A DNA stretch of 64,000 nucleotides from the NCBI GenBank assembly GCA_934746015.1, contig CAKVEW010000008.1, positions 1 to 64,000 on the forward strand. Reading direction: 5' to 3'. Position numbers and translations under genes: made by a program. The notes under the pieces are model-generated. The model had not been told where the DNA came from. It saw only the letters and a list, made by a program, of their open reading frames with translations, and made no database searches. Below, in pieces: positions 18,918 through 27,522 of the stretch. Within the stretch, counting starts at the first letter, position 1; each line of letters opens with the position of its first letter. This DNA is from an uncultured Clostridium sp. (GTDB lineage Bacteria > Bacillota > Clostridia > Clostridiales > Clostridiaceae).

Positions 18918-19826
18918 TTAATAAATATTTTTGCTAAAATACCTATCTCCTCTATCTGGTAAGATAGTTATTATATTCCCCTTATCTATTTTCTCTGCTA
19001 ATTTCAAAGCTACAGATAATGCTGCACCTGATGAGCTTCCTACTATAAGTCCTTCCTTTAATGCAATTAGTTTCACCATATCATAAGCTTCCTTATCTGA
19101 AACCTTTATAACCCTGTCTACTAACTTCATATCCATGGTATTTGGTATAAAGTTATTTCCTATACCTTCTATATCATAGCAGCCTTCAATTCCTCCTCCC
19201 ATGGTGGAACCTTCTGGATCTGCTAATATGGCTTTTATATTTTTATTTTTTTCCTTTAGATATCTTGCTACTCCTGTAAAAGTTCCTCCACTTCCTGCTC
19301 CAGATACAAAGTAATCTATTTTTCCTTCCATATCTTCGTATATTTCTTTAGCAGTTGTTTCATAGTGGGCAAGTGGATTTGCTTGATTCTCAAATTGCCT
19401 TAAGCTTATTGAATTTTCTATGGTATTTAGTAATTCTTCTGCTTTTTTTACTGCTCCAAGCATTCCATCTTCTCTTGGTGTGTTTATAATTTTAGCTCCT
19501 AAGGCTTTCATTAATGTTTGCTTTTCTATTGAGAACTTTTTTGGAACTACAAAAATTATATTATAACCTTTGTTTATTGCAGCAATGGCTATTCCAAGGC
19601 CAGTATTTCCTGCTGTTGCTTCTATTATAGTGTAGCTTTTTTTTAATATACCCTCTCTTTCTGCTGCTTCTATCATGTAAACTCCTATTCTGTCTTTTAC
19701 ACTTCCTCCAGGATTATTTCCTTCAAGCTTTGCAAATATATTTACCCCTTCTTTTATATTTAAATTATTAAGTTTAATTATTGGGGTATTCCCTATTAAC
19801 TCTTGAATATTATCTATATATTTCAC
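18918..19826 (-). CDS. mccA: cysteine synthase-family cystathionine beta-synthase (MccA)
   Basis: 302 residues, PLP fold type II. The PLP lysine sits in NNPGGSVKDRIG, the phosphate loop is GSGSGGT-like (SGAGSGGTFTGVAR), and the serine-binding motif is EATAGNTGLG. It lacks the C-terminal CBS domain of eukaryotic enzymes. With homocysteine and O-acetylserine or serine it makes cystathionine, the step before MccB. The GTG start at 19826 overlaps the end of luxS by 17 bases with AAGG eight bases upstream, so it is coupled. Last gene of the T-box operon. A plain cysteine synthase is the alternative, but the operon favours MccA. Confidence 0.85.
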   Translation of the reverse strand: MKYIDNIQELIGNTPIIKLNNLNIKEGVNIFAKLEGNNPGGSVKDRIGVYMIEAAEREGILKKSYTIIEATAGNTGLGIAIAAINKGYNIIFVVPKKFSIEKQTLMKALGAKIINTPREDGMLGAVKKAEELLNTIENSISLRQFENQANPLAHYETTAKEIYEDMEGKIDYFVSGAGSGGTFTGVARYLKEKNKNIKAILADPEGSTMGGGIEGCYDIEGIGNNFIPNTMDMKLVDRVIKVSDKEAYDMVKLIALKEGLIVGSSSGAALSVALKLAEKIDKGNIITILPDRGDRYFSKNIY

Positions 19827-20262
19827 TACTGAAACCTTCTTTTAGTGCTTTTTTGGCATATTCATGTGCAAGCTCTATGGAATGATCTCTGTAATTACCA
19901 CATTGAAGCTCATTAGCTGCCGGAACTTCTTTTTCTTCTAATACTTTTTTCAAGCTATAATTTAATGCTTCTATTACATCATCTACTTCTACTTCACCCC
20001 AAGCAGTCATATAAAAACCTGTTCTGCATCCCATTGGTGAAATATCTATTATAGTCTCTATTTTTTCTCTCATAATTCCTGCTAGTAAATGCTCTAAGCT
20101 ATGAATTGCAGCTGTTGGCATTACCTCTTTATTTGGCTGCATAAATCTTAAATCAAATTTTGAGATATTATCTCCATTAACTCCTTTTTGCATTCCACAT
20201 TTTCTAACATAAGGTGCTTTTACCTTTGTGTGATCTAATGAAAAACTTTCTACTTTAACCAT
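19810..20262 (-). CDS. luxS: S-ribosylhomocysteine lyase LuxS
   Basis: 150 residues. The metal ligands are in HSLEHLLAG and the downstream Cys in LQCGNYRDHS; the catalytic Cys is in SPMGCRTGFY. It splits S-ribosylhomocysteine into homocysteine and DPD, the precursor of autoinducer-2. It overlaps mccB by eight bases and is coupled to mccA. Supplying homocysteine to MccA within the same operon makes metabolic recycling its clear role here; AI-2 signalling is possible but not shown. Confidence 0.96.
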   Translation of the reverse strand: MVKVESFSLDHTKVKAPYVRKCGMQKGVNGDNISKFDLRFMQPNKEVMPTAAIHSLEHLLAGIMREKIETIIDISPMGCRTGFYMTAWGEVEVDDVIEALNYSLKKVLEEKEVPAANELQCGNYRDHSIELAHEYAKKALKEGFSSEIYR

Positions 20263-21406
20263 TTACTTTACTCTCCTTTAATGCATTTTCTATATCATTT
20301 ATTAAATCTTCTACATTTTCTATTCCAACAGATAATCTAATTAATTTATCTACTATTCCAACCTTTTGTCTTATCTCATAAGGTATTGCTGCATGAGTCA
20401 TTGAAGCTGGATGACAAACTAAGGATTCAACACCTCCTAAACTTTCTGCGAAGGTTATCAGCTTAAGACTTTCAAAAAACTTCTTATAATCATAGCTATT
20501 TTTTATAACGAAGGATATTACTCCTCCATAGCCTTTAGCCTGGCTTTTTTGAATTTCATATCCTGGATGGTCTTTAATCCCTGGATAATATACTTTTTCT
20601 ATTTCTTCCCTATTATTTAAAAACTCTGCAATTACCTTTGCATTTTCATTATGTCTGTCCATTCTAACAGCTAGGGTTTTAATACCTTTTATTAGCATAA
20701 AGGAATCAAAGGGTGATAAAACTCCTCCTGTTGAATTTTGAATAAAATGAAGTCTTTCTGCTAGTTCCTTACTATTAACAACAGCTACTCCAGAAACTGT
20801 ATCACTATGTCCACCAAGATACTTAGTGGCACTGTGAATAACTATGTCTGCACCAAGTTTAATTGGCTTTTGAAAATATGGCGTCATAAAGGTGTTATCA
20901 ACTATAGTGTATATTCCATTTTCCTTAGCTATATTTGAAACTTTTTCAATATCTGTTATATCCATTAATGGATTTGTTGGAGTTTCTATAAATATAGCTT
21001 TTACACTTTCATCTATACTTTTCTTTACTTCTTCTAGATTAGAAGTATCAACTAATTTATATTCAATTCCAAAGTGATTAAATACCTTATCTATAACTCT
21101 AAAGGTTCCACCATATAAGTTGTTTGAAATAACTATGGTATCTCCAGATTTAAAAAGGGAAAGAACAGCAGTTGTAGCTGCCATTCCAGAAGCAAATCCA
21201 AAACCTCTATAGCCTTCTTCTAAATCTGAAACTAATTTTTCTAATGCTTCCCTTGTTGGATTTCCTGTTCTTGAATATTCATATCCAGTATTTCCCCCAA
21301 AACTTGGCTGCTTATAAGTTGATGTTTGATATATAGGTACATTTACTGCTCCTGTTTTTTCATCTCCATCTATTCCTCCATGAATTAATAATGATTCTAT
21401 TTTCAT
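20255..21406 (-). CDS. mccB: cystathionine gamma-lyase/homocysteine lyase (MccB)
   Basis: 383 residues, Cys/Met metabolism PLP family. Motifs: QTSTYKQPSFG, EYSRTGNPTREALE, the PLP Asp in YTIVDNTFMTPYFQ and the PLP Lys in DIVIHSATKYLGGHSD. It cleaves cystathionine to cysteine, 2-oxobutyrate and ammonia, and can release H2S from homocysteine. AGGAGGATAGGAG lies before ATG. It follows the methyltransferase gene by 14 bases in the T-box operon, which sets the direction of use (cysteine formation) rather than methionine synthesis. Confidence 0.92.
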   Translation of the reverse strand: MKIESLLIHGGIDGDEKTGAVNVPIYQTSTYKQPSFGGNTGYEYSRTGNPTREALEKLVSDLEEGYRGFGFASGMAATTAVLSLFKSGDTIVISNNLYGGTFRVIDKVFNHFGIEYKLVDTSNLEEVKKSIDESVKAIFIETPTNPLMDITDIEKVSNIAKENGIYTIVDNTFMTPYFQKPIKLGADIVIHSATKYLGGHSDTVSGVAVVNSKELAERLHFIQNSTGGVLSPFDSFMLIKGIKTLAVRMDRHNENAKVIAEFLNNREEIEKVYYPGIKDHPGYEIQKSQAKGYGGVISFVIKNSYDYKKFFESLKLITFAESLGGVESLVCHPASMTHAAIPYEIRQKVGIVDKLIRLSVGIENVEDLINDIENALKESKVNG

Positions 21407-21420
21407 CTCCTATCCTCCTA

Positions 21421-22047
21421 TTACTTTTTAGTTCCTTTTGCTATAAAGATTCCTGTTTCAGTGTATTCTCCCTTACTTGAATAACCTTTGCAGCTTAAGT
21501 CTGTATTTTCAATTTGTATATTTTTAAAGCCAGTTTCCTCTAGCCAATTTATTATTTGTTCATTTGAGAATCCTAGCCATTCATCAAACATTTCTTCTCT
21601 AGCCCATTCCCCATCATGCTCCATAACATCAGCTATAATTACTACTCCATCCTTTTTCAAAACTCTATGCATTTCAGATATTGCTTTTTTTGCATCCTTT
21701 ATATGATGAAGTGCCATATTTATAAAAATAACATCTACAGAGTCATCAAAAAGTGATAAGTTGTCAAGGGAAGATTTAATAAGATATAAGTTCTTATAAT
21801 TTTTATCTAATATATTATTCTTTAATTGCTTAAGCATATTACTTGAATTATCAACAGAAAAAATTATACTTGCCTCATTTACTAAGGCTAATGAAACGAA
21901 GCCAGTGCCACAACCTAAATCTGCTACTACTTTATCCTTTATATTTGTTAATGATAAAAGTTTATATTTTAACCTCTCTTCAAAATACTCACTACGAATT
22001 ACATTCCAACTTTCAGCTATAGAATCAAAATATTGTACAGAATTCAT
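21421..22047 (-). CDS. SAM-dependent methyltransferase (UbiG/YrrT-like), first gene of the cysteine operon
   Basis: 208 residues, class I methyltransferase: motif I VVADLGCGTGFVSLAL, an acidic residue in IIFSVDNSSNML, and motif post-I MALHHIKDAKKAI with HRVLKKDGVVIIADV. In Bacillus (yrrT) and clostridia (ubiG) a methyltransferase heads the same operon; its substrate is not established. One view is that it produces S-adenosylhomocysteine, feeding the pathway. AAGGAGGG before ATG. It is controlled by the T-box leader upstream. Confidence 0.82.
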   Translation of the reverse strand: MNSVQYFDSIAESWNVIRSEYFEERLKYKLLSLTNIKDKVVADLGCGTGFVSLALVNEASIIFSVDNSSNMLKQLKNNILDKNYKNLYLIKSSLDNLSLFDDSVDVIFINMALHHIKDAKKAISEMHRVLKKDGVVIIADVMEHDGEWAREEMFDEWLGFSNEQIINWLEETGFKNIQIENTDLSCKGYSSKGEYTETGIFIAKGTKK

Positions 22048-22173
22048 AATAACCCTCCTTATTTTTATTAAATATTTTTATATTAGTTAAGCAATTCTTC
22101 AAGGAAATACCCCAATCAAAAGCACTTTTGAAATTATACTTACTAATAATGAAACAAATTAAAAACTAATTTT

Positions 22174-22260
22174 AGAAACTCCCTTAGGAGTTTCATCCCC
22201 AATTCTACATTCTTAATTTTTAATTTTACATTTTGCGTAAGCAAATCAGCATTTTTGCCT
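22174..22260 (-). repeat. small palindromes between the T-box terminator and the operon
   Basis: Two near-identical hairpins TTTGC-nTAA-GCAAA (22232-22245 and about 22253-22267 on the plus strand) and a perfect 8-bp hairpin GAAACTCC-TAAG-GGAGTTTC lie between the T-box terminator and the methyltransferase gene. They have no T runs of terminator quality. Role unknown; perhaps mRNA processing or stability elements. Confidence 0.5.
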
Positions 22261-22269
22261 AAGCAAAAA

Positions 22270-22560
22270 AACTTCTGCCTCTAAAAACTTAGAGGCAGAA
22301 GTTAACTTCCACGGTTCCACTCTAATTATCTTTTATATAATAAAAATTATATAAAGATATCTCAATCTTTTGGTACAAATATACCTCAACGCTTTAACGG
22401 GCGTTCCCGCTGAAGTCTACTAATATTTCGATTCAGAGCTCAGAGATGCACTTCAATTAATATCTACTTAAAACCTCTTCCACCCAAGGAGGTTTATCTC
22501 TGTAAGCTTTTATTAACCTACTCTTCTCATCTTAGCCGTTATTTCCTATCGGATTACTTT
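22270..22560 (-). promoter_or_regulatory. T-box riboswitch leader, cysteine-type specifier UGC
   Basis: On the minus strand the conserved T-box core reads AGAGTGGAACCGTGG (22309-22323), followed by a strong terminator with arms AACTTCTGCCTCTAA/TTAGAGGCAGAAGTT and seven T (22270-22303). The candidate specifier codon TGC followed by A lies at 22448-22450 in the Stem I region. Uncharged tRNA-Cys would favour the antiterminator and switch on the methyltransferase-mccB-luxS-mccA operon. Cysteine T-boxes before such operons are known in Clostridium, which agrees with the reading. Confidence 0.88.
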
Positions 22561-22574
22561 GATATTTATAATAC

Positions 22575-22583
22575 ATTATATCA
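22575..22583 (-). promoter_or_regulatory. extended -10 promoter of the T-box leader
   Basis: TGATATAAT on the minus strand, an extended -10 (TGnTATAAT), about ten bases before the conserved leader begins. No good -35 was seen. Confidence 0.55.
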
Positions 22584-22620
22584 CAAAACATTAAAATGTG
22601 TACCCAAAATATTTATTTTA

Positions 22621-22878
22621 TTAAATATTTAATAAAAGTATAATTCCAGCAATATGAGAAACCAGACTTACAATTAAAGCTATTATTCCTAAAACAAGTG
22701 AGATTATAAACTTTTTATTTTCTTTATAAGCTTTCTTTCTAACTGACATCACTATAACTATAATTGATAATATGTATCCTATTAATGGACTTAATACACC
22801 ACCTAATAAGCCTATTACTCCTAATATAATTGCAACTATAGCTTTAGAAGATTTTTGTGAAACTGAATTGCTTTCCAT
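22621..22878 (-). CDS. small membrane protein, DUF4190-like
   Basis: 85 residues. Two hydrophobic spans, IVAIILGVIGLLGGVLSPLI and a C-terminal FIISLVLGIIALIVSLV, are separated by a short basic loop (RKKAYKENKK). Glycine-rich hairpins of this kind occur in DUF4190-type proteins of Firmicutes; function unknown. GGGGGAAATATTT precedes ATG. Monocistronic, upstream of the T-box leader on the same strand. Confidence 0.6.
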   Translation of the reverse strand: MESNSVSQKSSKAIVAIILGVIGLLGGVLSPLIGYILSIIVIVMSVRKKAYKENKKFIISLVLGIIALIVSLVSHIAGIILLLNI

Positions 22879-23090
22879 AAATATTTCCCCCTATTATTAT
22901 TATACTAATATAATAACATTATTATCTAACCTTGCAATTAATTTCTATATATTATGCACAATAATTAATCATTTATATATTTATAATCTATAAATATCAA
23001 AGTTATCACAACATTTTTTGCTTTTTAATCTAGTACTCTTTAAGCAAATAATTAATATAATAAATATAATCAATTTTATTGAGGTAAAAA

Positions 23091-23609
23091 ATGAATTTTA
23101 ATGGCTGGGGAAATTTTGAGGACTTATTTAGATCCTGTGGTTATACTAACTATTCAGGAAATAGTGATACTGATGGTTGTAGTGATATTCCTAACGGATT
23201 CCAAAGTATTCATCCAGAACTTTTTGTAATAATAGGTGAAATTCTTGGGAATATAGTAGCTGGAAGTGTTCCTTTTAATGTACAAAACTCCATTGGAAAC
23301 TGGCTACAATTAGTTGGGCAAGCTATTTTAACATATAATGCCCAGCAACAATATTTTCAATCTGGTCCAGGCAGATATTATGAGGCTAGAAACTATAATA
23401 TTGTTAATCCTTTTTGTGGCACCTCTTCTCCAAGTACAGCTGCCTATACAGCAAATCCAGAAAATGCAGCAAGAGCATCAGGTACATCTACTTCTTCAAA
23501 GACTTCTAACTCAAAAGGAAATTCAAATAGGATAGAAGAATTAGAAAAACAGGTTCAAGACTTAAATAATGAAATAAAACAAATTAGAATATTACTACAA
23601 AAAAAATAA
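23091..23609 (+). CDS. hypothetical protein with coiled-coil C-terminus
   Basis: 172 residues, not recognised. The N-terminus is aromatic and glycine-rich (MNFNGWGNFEDLFRSCGY). A hydrophobic amphipathic segment lies at about 42-80 (HPELFVIIGEILGNIV), then a Ser/Thr/Ala-rich low-complexity linker (about 105-145) and a coiled coil at the end (RIEELEKQVQDLNNEIKQI). No signal peptide was seen. GAGG before ATG. Divergent from the small membrane protein, with its own terminator. Such architecture suggests an assembly or spore/surface-associated protein, but that is a guess. Confidence 0.6.
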   Translation: MNFNGWGNFEDLFRSCGYTNYSGNSDTDGCSDIPNGFQSIHPELFVIIGEILGNIVAGSVPFNVQNSIGNWLQLVGQAILTYNAQQQYFQSGPGRYYEARNYNIVNPFCGTSSPSTAAYTANPENAARASGTSTSSKTSNSKGNSNRIEELEKQVQDLNNEIKQIRILLQKK

Positions 23610-23642
23610 GCTAGTAGCTTATAAAAAGCTAGTAGCTTATTT
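23604..23642 (+). terminator. terminator overlapping the end of the coiled-coil protein gene
   Basis: AAATAAGCTA/TAGCTTATTT arms; the inner part repeats AAGCTAGTAGCTT. It may work in both directions, serving also the convergent rnf operon. Confidence 0.7.
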
Positions 23643-23671
23643 TACTAATATTCTTTACTAAGAATTTATCT

Positions 23672-24496
23672 TTAAACGGATATCTTAAGGTCTGAATTAA
23701 TAGTACTACTATATTTAATAATCTTAACTGGGCACTTTTCAGCACACTTTCCACAGTTTATGCATTTATCGTAGTCTATTTTCGCAAGATTATTTTCTAC
23801 TGTTATAGCATCACTTTCACAAACTCTAGTACATAATTTACAGCCTATACATCCTGTTTCACATACTAATTTAACATCTTTACCTTTATCATTAGAAGAA
23901 CATTGAACTTGATATTCTGAACTATATGGAATCATTTCTATAAGGTTATTAGGACATACTTTTATACACTTCCCACAGGCAACACATTTTTCTTTATCTA
24001 CTACTGCTATTCCATCTATTATATGGATAGCATCAAATAGACAATCTCTTACACAAGACCCATATCCTAAACACCCATAAGAACAAGCTTTATCTCCTCC
24101 ACCTGGAGCAATTACTGCCTTAGTACAATCTTCAATTCCATAATAATTGTACTTTTTCTTAGCTTTATCGCAAGTTCCTCCACATTTTACAAAGGCTACT
24201 TGTTTTTCAGTCTCTTCTAAAGCTACTCCCATAACTTCACTTATTTGCTTTGCTACTGTAGGTCCACCAACTGGGCAGCTATCAGCGGCAGCTTCTCCTG
24301 ATGCTATAGCCTTAGCTAATCCATCACAGCCAGGAAATCCACAGCCTCCACAGTTATTACCAGGAAGAAGCTCACGAACCTTTGACTCTTTTTCATCTAC
24401 TTCAACTTGTAACTTTTCTCCTGCAATTCCAAGCAATATACCTATAATAATACTAATTACTCCAAGAACAGTGGTTGCTATTATAATCTCTCCCAT
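23672..24496 (-). CDS. rnfB: Rnf complex subunit RnfB (multi-cluster ferredoxin subunit)
   Basis: 274 residues. An N-terminal membrane helix (about 5-25) is followed by the RnfB 4Fe-4S site CGGCGFPGCDGLAKAI...CPVGG. Further cluster motifs are CSYGCLGYGSCVRDC, CVACGKCIKVCP, CIGCKLCTRVC and CINCGKCAEKCP. It is the entry point for electrons from reduced ferredoxin. Last gene of the rnfCDGEAB operon, 11 bases after rnfA, with GGGGGAG before ATG. This is the clostridial gene order. Confidence 0.95.
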   Translation of the reverse strand: MGEIIIATTVLGVISIIIGILLGIAGEKLQVEVDEKESKVRELLPGNNCGGCGFPGCDGLAKAIASGEAAADSCPVGGPTVAKQISEVMGVALEETEKQVAFVKCGGTCDKAKKKYNYYGIEDCTKAVIAPGGGDKACSYGCLGYGSCVRDCLFDAIHIIDGIAVVDKEKCVACGKCIKVCPNNLIEMIPYSSEYQVQCSSNDKGKDVKLVCETGCIGCKLCTRVCESDAITVENNLAKIDYDKCINCGKCAEKCPVKIIKYSSTINSDLKISV

Positions 24497-24507
24497 TTTC
24501 TCTCCCC

Positions 24508-25098
24508 CTATAGTCCAGCAAATCCCATAAAAGCAATTGCCATAAGTCCTGCTGATATTATTACTATAGGCATTCCCTTAAAGGATTCTGGTATATCATT
24601 ATGTTCTATTCTCTCTCTTATCCCTGCAAGTATTAAAATAGCAACTAAATATCCTACAGCAGTACCAAAGCCTGATACTATACTAAAAATAAAGCTTTGA
24701 AGGTTGCTTGTATATTGTACTTGAACATTTGTAAGGGCAACTCCAAGAACTGCACAATTTGTAGTTATAAGAGGAAGATAAACTCCAAGAGCCTTATATA
24801 AACTAGGAATATATTTTTTTAGAATCATTTCAACTAATTGAACTAAAGCAGCAATTACTACTATAAATACAATAGTTTTCATATATTCAAGGCTAAGCTT
24901 TACAAGTATAAAATTATAAATAAGATTAGTTATTGCAGATGAAAGAGTTATAACGAAGATAACTGCTCCTCCCATTCCAACTGCTGTTTCTGTCTTTTTT
25001 GAAACTCCTAAGAATGAACAAAGCCCTAGGAATTGATTAAGTAATACATTATTTATAAAAATTGTAGTTATTAAAACTAAAATTAAACTTTTTACCAT
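24508..25098 (-). CDS. rnfA: Rnf complex membrane subunit RnfA
   Basis: 196 residues with six membrane segments, paralogous to RnfE. It contains NQFLGLCSFLGVSKK near the start and TTNCAVLGVAL later; each holds a cysteine that co-ordinates the shared intramembrane Fe-S cluster with RnfE. GGAGGG before ATG, two bases from rnfE. Part of the ion-translocating core. Confidence 0.95.
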   Translation of the reverse strand: MVKSLILVLITTIFINNVLLNQFLGLCSFLGVSKKTETAVGMGGAVIFVITLSSAITNLIYNFILVKLSLEYMKTIVFIVVIAALVQLVEMILKKYIPSLYKALGVYLPLITTNCAVLGVALTNVQVQYTSNLQSFIFSIVSGFGTAVGYLVAILILAGIRERIEHNDIPESFKGMPIVIISAGLMAIAFMGFAGL

Positions 25099-25100
25099 AA

Positions 25101-25814
25101 TTATTTCCCTCCCTCATCAATTCCATTAACTATTTCTATTTTTGAACTACAACCTTGAATGCTACATCCAGCACAGCCTGTACTACAGTGATCTGATGAA
25201 TTATCTTTCTTATTAGTAGCACTAGGTGCATTAAATTTATTTTGCAATGCTGTTAAAAAAGCAATTACAAAGAATGCTCCTGGAGCTAGTACAAATATGG
25301 ATACTGGTTCATAAGAAGTTGGAAGTACTTTAAATCCAAAAAGCATACCACTTCCTATTAATTCTCTTATAGCACCAATAACTAAAAGCCCTACTGTAAA
25401 GCCTAACCCCATTCCAATTCCATCAAAAATAGATGATACTACATCATTTTTAGCTGCATAGGCTTCTGCTCTTCCAAGAATTATACAGTTAACAACTATA
25501 AGAGGTATATAAATACCAAGGGATTTATATAAACTTTCATAAAAGTATGCTTCCAGTAACATTTCTACTACTGTAACAAAGGAAGCTACTATAACTATAT
25601 AAGCAGGCATTCTAACTTTATCAGGTATTACTTTTCTAAGCATTGATATAAGCATATTAGACATTACAAGAACTACAGTAGTTGCAATTCCCATTCCAAT
25701 CCCGTTAATAGCTGCAGTAGTTACCGCCATAGTAGGACACATTCCAAGCATCATTACAAAAGTAGGATTTTCTTTAATTACTCCATTATAAATACGTTCT
25801 GTACATTTATTCAT
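25101..25814 (-). CDS. rnfE: Rnf complex membrane subunit RnfE
   Basis: 237 residues, six membrane segments. MMLGMCPTMAVTT and VVNCIILGRAEA carry the cysteines matching those of RnfA. The C-terminal tail adds CSTGCAGCSIQGCSS, a cysteine-rich extension that many RnfE proteins lack and that could bind metal. The ribosome binding site GGAGG is eleven bases before ATG. Co-transcribed with rnfG and rnfA. Confidence 0.94.
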   Translation of the reverse strand: MNKCTERIYNGVIKENPTFVMMLGMCPTMAVTTAAINGIGMGIATTVVLVMSNMLISMLRKVIPDKVRMPAYIVIVASFVTVVEMLLEAYFYESLYKSLGIYIPLIVVNCIILGRAEAYAAKNDVVSSIFDGIGMGLGFTVGLLVIGAIRELIGSGMLFGFKVLPTSYEPVSIFVLAPGAFFVIAFLTALQNKFNAPSATNKKDNSSDHCSTGCAGCSIQGCSSKIEIVNGIDEGGK

Positions 25815-25817
25815 TTA

Positions 25818-26447
25818 TTAAAAAGCCTCCTTACCTAAAATATTTTCTTCTGCAAATACTAATGCTGAATTTACAGCTTCAGTTACCGCAGAAGTTGTAA
25901 TGGTAGCTCCGCTTATAGCATTTATCTCATCTTCAGCAGATGCACCTGATTTTGTATATTTTATTTCTTTAACATTTTTTCCTGCAAATTGTGATTTAAA
26001 TTCATCATCTTTAGCCTTCATTCCAAGTCCTACTGTTTCACTAATAGAAAGTATTTCAAATCCCTGAATTTCCCCTTCTTTATTAAGTCCAATAGAAATT
26101 TGAATATTTCCACCATACCCATTTGGTGAGGTAGCATTTATTATATACCCTAGAGTTTCATTATTTGATTTGGCAATTAATACTTCATCTACTTTAGTAC
26201 CATTAAAACCTTTATCCTTTAAGAATTCTTCAGAAGTATTACATTTTTCAACTAAGGTCTCATTTTCTTCAAAACTATCTGCTTCTTTAAACATTCCTCT
26301 ATAAGCTCTGTTTTTCTCTTCTGTCCTAGCATAGGCAATAGGCTCTCTTGTTACATTATTAACTGCTGCTAATGTAAATCCAGAAACAATGGTTATAATT
26401 AAAAGTATTACTGTATCTTTGATTATTGTACTTTTTTTATTAAACAT
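25818..26447 (-). CDS. rnfG: Rnf complex FMN-binding subunit RnfG
   Basis: 209 residues. One N-terminal membrane anchor (about 10-30), then an FMN-binding domain outside the membrane. The covalent flavin motif SGATITTSAV carries the acceptor threonine (about 179-188). It overlaps rnfD by eight bases, with GAGGCAAG before ATG. It passes electrons between RnfD and the RnfC/RnfB side of the complex. Confidence 0.94.
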   Translation of the reverse strand: MFNKKSTIIKDTVILLIITIVSGFTLAAVNNVTREPIAYARTEEKNRAYRGMFKEADSFEENETLVEKCNTSEEFLKDKGFNGTKVDEVLIAKSNNETLGYIINATSPNGYGGNIQISIGLNKEGEIQGFEILSISETVGLGMKAKDDEFKSQFAGKNVKEIKYTKSGASAEDEINAISGATITTSAVTEAVNSALVFAEENILGKEAF

Positions 26448-27453
26448 TTATTCTTGCCTCCTCTCCAAATGCCTTTGGAAGAGTATATTTTTCAATAAGA
26501 GGTACCATCAAATTAGATAATATAATAGCATAGGAAACCCCTTCTGCTGAACTTCCATAAACTCTAAATATTGCTGTAAGGAACCCTAATAAAACTCCAT
26601 ATATTATTTTACCTTTTGGAGTTATTGGGCATGTAACATAATCTGTTGCCATAAAGAAGGCACCTAACATTAATCCACCCCCAAAAACATTCCCTATAAG
26701 GTATTCTATGTTAACTCCTTTTCCACCTAAAAGATTCATTACTATTATAAATCCAATAAATGACCCTATATATGTCATTGGAATTTTAAGAGAAATTATT
26801 CTTTTTCTAAGAAGATAAATTGCTCCTATTAATATTGCAATAACTGAAGTTTCTCCAATTGTTCCACCTGTTGTTCCAAGAAACATACTTAATAAATTAT
26901 AATCTCCTCCAGTTTTAACTGCTGAAAGTATAGTTGCAGATGAAACTCCATCCACCATAGCATATCCACTTACAGCTGCATGTCCATTCATTATAATTCC
27001 TTTAAGTGTATTATCTGCTGCAATTCCAAAGTCTGTCATAATTCTTGAAAATGAAATAAGTAAAAAACATCTTGCAGCTAGTGCTGGATTCATAAAATTT
27101 TGTCCAAGTCCTCCAAAAAGTTGCTTTACAATTATTATTGCAAAAACTCCACCTACTATTGGTATCCAAAGAGGTATAGTTGATGGCATATTATATGCTA
27201 TTAAAAGACCTGTTACTAGTGCACTACAGTCACTTATTGTAATTGATTTTTTCATTCCTTTTTGATAAATGTATTCAGTAAGTATGCAAGTGGCAACACT
27301 TATTAATATTATTAATAATGCATTTAATCCAAAGTTATATATTCCAAATAACCCTGCTGGGATTAATGCAATTGCAACATCAGCCATTATAGTTTTAGTA
27401 CTTTCTTTACTTCTCACATGAGGCGATGCTGATACATTATATAATTCACTCAT
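26440..27453 (-). CDS. rnfD: Rnf complex membrane flavoprotein subunit RnfD
   Basis: 337 residues with about nine or ten membrane segments. The covalent FMN site is in DGVSSATILSAV, and the NQFLGG-like stretch is KQLFGGLGQNFMNPALAAR. GGAAAGG lies before ATG. Together with RnfA and RnfE it forms the ion-conducting membrane part. Confidence 0.95.
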   Translation of the reverse strand: MSELYNVSASPHVRSKESTKTIMADVAIALIPAGLFGIYNFGLNALLIILISVATCILTEYIYQKGMKKSITISDCSALVTGLLIAYNMPSTIPLWIPIVGGVFAIIIVKQLFGGLGQNFMNPALAARCFLLISFSRIMTDFGIAADNTLKGIIMNGHAAVSGYAMVDGVSSATILSAVKTGGDYNLLSMFLGTTGGTIGETSVIAILIGAIYLLRKRIISLKIPMTYIGSFIGFIIVMNLLGGKGVNIEYLIGNVFGGGLMLGAFFMATDYVTCPITPKGKIIYGVLLGFLTAIFRVYGSSAEGVSYAIILSNLMVPLIEKYTLPKAFGEEARINV

Positions 27454-27522
27454 TTTAGATAATTCCTTTCCCCATAAATATTTTCTTTTCCCCTAAGTAT
27501 TTTTATAAATTAAAATTATTTA

